From positions 39,292 through 103,291 of the forward strand of contig QBLS01000015.1 in NCBI GenBank assembly GCA_003249015.1: DNA of 64,000 bases, in the 5' to 3' direction. How positions within the stretch are numbered: the first letter of the stretch is position 1; the number at the start of each line of letters is the position of its first letter. The notes below the pieces were generated by a model. The model was given only the letters and a program-made list of their open reading frames with translations. It had not been told where the DNA came from and did not search any database. Made by a program: the position numbers and the translations under genes. Positions 62,203 through 64,000 of this stretch are shown in pieces. Origin of the DNA: Pseudanabaena sp. Its GTDB lineage: Bacteria; Cyanobacteriota; Cyanobacteriia; Pseudanabaenales; Pseudanabaenaceae.

Positions 62203-63180
62203 ATGCCGCGTGTAATTTGTCTCGGCGAAGTCTTAGTTGATCAGATAGCTGAAGATATTGGTGTTCCCTATGATCAGGTTAGCTCTTGGAAGCCATATTT
62301 TGGTGGAGCACCTGCTAATGTAGCCTGCGGTTTAGCCAAGTTGGGAACCCCAGTCAGTTTGATTAGCTGCATTGGTCAAGATGATGTGGGAACTGATCTA
62401 TTGAGACAGTTGGGAGCCGCAGGTGTCGAAACATCTGGTGTACAGGTGCATCCAAAATCTACAACTCGCCAAGTTTATGTGACGCGAGATATACATGGTG
62501 ACCGCAGGTTTGAGCGATTTAATGGTGATGCGACTACGGTGTTCGCTGACACTTTGATGTCTCCTGAACATCTGCCTGAACATTTGTTTGCTGATGCTAA
62601 GTTTTTGGTGATGGGAACCTTGGGATTAGCAAGTCCTCAAACATCAAGGGCGATCGCTAGAGCTTTAAAGCTAGCTGACCAATATTTTGTAAAAGTTATT
62701 GTTGATATCAATTGGCGGGCGATGTTTTGGAAAAGTCCTGAACATATAGCTAAACTACTGCCGATATTGCTGAAATATACTGACTTTCTGAAATTAACCG
62801 AGGAAGAGGCAAACCTACTTTTTAAGTTAGTTAGCCCTGCAGCGATCGCTCAAGCTTATAGTCATTTGGAAGGAATCCTAATTACTAACGGTGACAAAGA
62901 CTGTCGTTACTATCTGGGCGAGCGTCAAGGCAAGCATCCCGTGTATCCAGTTCATTCTGTTGATACCACGGGCGCAGGTGACTCTTTTTTAGCCGCCTTC
63001 ATTCATAAAATCTATCACCGTCCACTCACCGACTTACTCGATCCTCAGTTTGCTGATGAAGTAGTTGGTTATGCCTGTGCCGCAGGAGCTTTGACTACTT
63101 TAGATCTGGGTGCGATCGCCGCTCAGCCCAGTGATCGGCAAATCCGTGAATTTTTGGCTATGCGAAAAAGCAAACATTAG
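62203..63180 (+). CDS. PfkB-family sugar kinase, probable fructokinase
   Basis: 325 residues. It starts PRVICLGEVLVDQIAE. Family motifs: the first signature with GGAPANVACGLAKLG (about residues 30-44), and the second DTTGAGDSFLAAF (about 250-262) with the catalytic Asp in GAGD. The C-terminal half has LKLTEEEANLL, typical of fructokinases and ribokinases. Fructokinase is most likely by overall resemblance, but the sugar cannot be proved. It is 9 bases after cphA and almost certainly in the same transcript. Confidence 0.9.
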   Translation: MPRVICLGEVLVDQIAEDIGVPYDQVSSWKPYFGGAPANVACGLAKLGTPVSLISCIGQDDVGTDLLRQLGAAGVETSGVQVHPKSTTRQVYVTRDIHGDRRFERFNGDATTVFADTLMSPEHLPEHLFADAKFLVMGTLGLASPQTSRAIARALKLADQYFVKVIVDINWRAMFWKSPEHIAKLLPILLKYTDFLKLTEEEANLLFKLVSPAAIAQAYSHLEGILITNGDKDCRYYLGERQGKHPVYPVHSVDTTGAGDSFLAAFIHKIYHRPLTDLLDPQFADEVVGYACAAGALTTLDLGAIAAQPSDRQIREFLAMRKSKH

Positions 63181-63233
63181 TACAAATTTACGAAAGCTAT
63201 GATAATTCGCGCACCGCAAAGCAATATTTAACT

Positions 63234-63536
63234 ATGCAGTCTCTATCTTTACCCACTTGGATCATTCATATTTCGAGCGTGATCGAATGGGCGTTAGCAA
63301 TCTGGCTAATCTGGCAATACGACAAACAAAATCCTGATCGCGGCTGGCGTAACTTAGCATGGGCTATGTTTCCCGCCTTAGTTAGTGCTATGTGTGCCGT
63401 AACTTGGCATTTTTTTGAAAATGCTGACTCGCTAGAGTGGTTGGTAACAGTGCAAGCAGCTTTGACTGTAATCGGAAACACTACCCTTGCGATCGCTGCT
63501 TATTTTATTTGGAAAATTTCTAGGGTTAGGGTTTAA
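63234..63536 (+). CDS. DUF2499 membrane protein
   Basis: 100 residues with about three membrane segments (12-30, 42-60, 72-92). LPTWIIHISSVIEWALAIWLIW, NPDRGWRNLAWAMFPALVSAMCAVTWHFFEN (about residues 34-64) and LTVIGNTTLAIAAY match DUF2499, a short protein of cyanobacteria and plastid-containing plants. It occurs next to DUF3593, as here, and the pair is thought to form one membrane unit. The function is unknown; a photosynthesis-linked role is inferred from phyletic spread alone. Confidence 0.88.
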   Translation: MQSLSLPTWIIHISSVIEWALAIWLIWQYDKQNPDRGWRNLAWAMFPALVSAMCAVTWHFFENADSLEWLVTVQAALTVIGNTTLAIAAYFIWKISRVRV

Positions 63537-63540
63537 TTTG

Positions 63541-63589
63541 GCTGTTAGCTATTAGTCATTAGTCATTAGCAGTTGGCTATTAGCTCTTT
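63541..63589. repeat. Heptamer tandem repeat array
   Basis: Seven consecutive 7-base units: GCTGTTA, GCTATTA, GTCATTA, GTCATTA, GCAGTTG, GCTATTA, GCTCTTT. It is the same family as the four-unit array at 3725-3752. Inverted heptamers (AGCTAAA AGCCAAT AGCTAAA) follow at 63615-63635, so the two may pair. It occupies most of the DUF2499-DUF3593 spacer. Confidence 0.75.
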
Positions 63590-63650
63590 GAATTTAAAAT
63601 TAGTTTATGAAAAAAGCTAAAAGCCAATAGCTAAAACCAAAATCAAAACT

Positions 63651-63929
63651 ATGCCCAAAGAAGCCTTATTCGGATTATCTCTATTTCCTTACCTTGCATT
63701 CCTGTGGTTTGCGACTAAATCTCAGCAGTTTCCGAAGTTGGGGCTTTGGGGCTTTTATGGCACATTAGTTTTTGTGGCGATTACGATCCCTGCTGGGCTT
63801 TATGCTCAAATCCATTATGGCGAAGTCTTAGCTAATGTTGATTGGTTACATGGGAGCGCGGAGTCATTTCTGACAATGACTAACATTTTGCTAGTAATAG
63901 GCTTTAAAAACGCGCTTAAAAGCAAGTAA
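63651..63929 (+). CDS. DUF3593 membrane protein
   Basis: 92 residues with about three membrane segments (8-22, 33-52, 70-85). ALFGLSLFPYLAFLWF, FPKLGLWGFYGTLVFVAITIPAG (about residues 28-50), and DWLHGSAESFLTMTNILLVIGF match DUF3593, which co-occurs with DUF2499. It is probably translated from the same transcript despite the 114-base repeat-filled spacer. The function is unknown. Confidence 0.86.
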   Translation: MPKEALFGLSLFPYLAFLWFATKSQQFPKLGLWGFYGTLVFVAITIPAGLYAQIHYGEVLANVDWLHGSAESFLTMTNILLVIGFKNALKSK

Positions 63930-63945
63930 TACCAAATAAAGAAAT

Positions 63946-64000
63946 AAAACCCAGAAGACGAGTGGCGGCGCGAAGCGCCGCCACTCGTCTTCTGGGTTTT
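63946..64000. terminator. GGCGGCGCGAAGCGCCGCC hairpin at the window end
   Basis: Twenty-six-base perfect arms (63946-63971 and 63975-64000), AAAACCCAGAAGACGAGTGG..., around GAA. It is the cleanest member of the window-wide family, with a fully conserved core and AAAACCC/GGGTTTT ends. It begins 17 bases past the DUF3593 stop codon. Confidence 0.85.

Overview
The window is chromosomal DNA of a cyanobacterium. It encodes photosystem I PsaD, photosystem II PsbH and PsbN, cyanophycin synthetase, ferredoxin-sulfite reductase and a complete cyanobacterial-style F0 gene set. The octamer GCGATCGC (HIP1) recurs throughout. The gene content and the many long-armed intergenic hairpins would fit a Pseudanabaena-like lineage, but that placement is an inference; no rRNA is present to confirm it, and no tRNA was recognised.

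Layout. 1-7.1 kb, minus strand: the start of ftsH, a type II NADH dehydrogenase, and the ATP synthase operon atp1-atpI-atpH-atpG-atpF-atpD-atpA, which ends in a terminator without the usual atpC. 7.6-16.5 kb: a secreted helical protein, a subtilase, a YqgF-like nuclease, psaD, a peroxiredoxin-like protein, an FHA-GAF-cyclase, argD, a Uma2 nuclease and a decayed argD fragment. 16.6-21.2 kb: a signalling operon of an ethylene-receptor-like histidine kinase and two response-regulator/kinase hybrids, followed by a GNAT-TrhO fusion. 22.5-36.6 kb: EcfT, a fused peptide ABC ATPase, a gamma-carbonic-anhydrase-like protein, transaldolase, an AIPR nuclease-like protein (possible phage defence), purB, an EEP-family lipoprotein, tldD, a large hybrid kinase and a lone ECF ATPase. 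37-46 kb: amt, sir, a surface protein with a C-terminal sorting signal, a PLP decarboxylase and a GH57 protein. 46.2-48.6 kb: an AT-rich glycosyltransferase pair. 48.7-53.7 kb: a SpoIIE-type phosphatase, a DnaK and a STAS protein. 54-64 kb: Mpg, MoaE, psbN/psbH, tatA-pth, a nitrilase-family amidase, a double GNAT protein, cphA, a PfkB sugar kinase, and the DUF2499 and DUF3593 proteins.

The most distinctive feature is the repeat content. Nearly every gene end carries a hairpin with 10-30 bp arms that differ from locus to locus but enclose a shared centre (GCGAAGCGC, GCAAAGC or close variants). Several overlap stop codons. One spans a probable start codon, and one lies in frame inside the decarboxylase gene. 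Some are followed by a second conserved block, GGGTTTGAGCGCAAAGCGCT. Other repeat families are GTCAATTCACAA palindromes, GGCTGAGCGAAG elements, AAATCAAGAAA hairpins, heptamer tandem repeats and a 65-base perfect palindrome.

Functionally the window mixes energy metabolism, nitrogen and sulfur assimilation and nitrogen storage (amt, argD, sir, cphA) with multi-domain signalling. There is no prophage, intact insertion sequence or CRISPR array.
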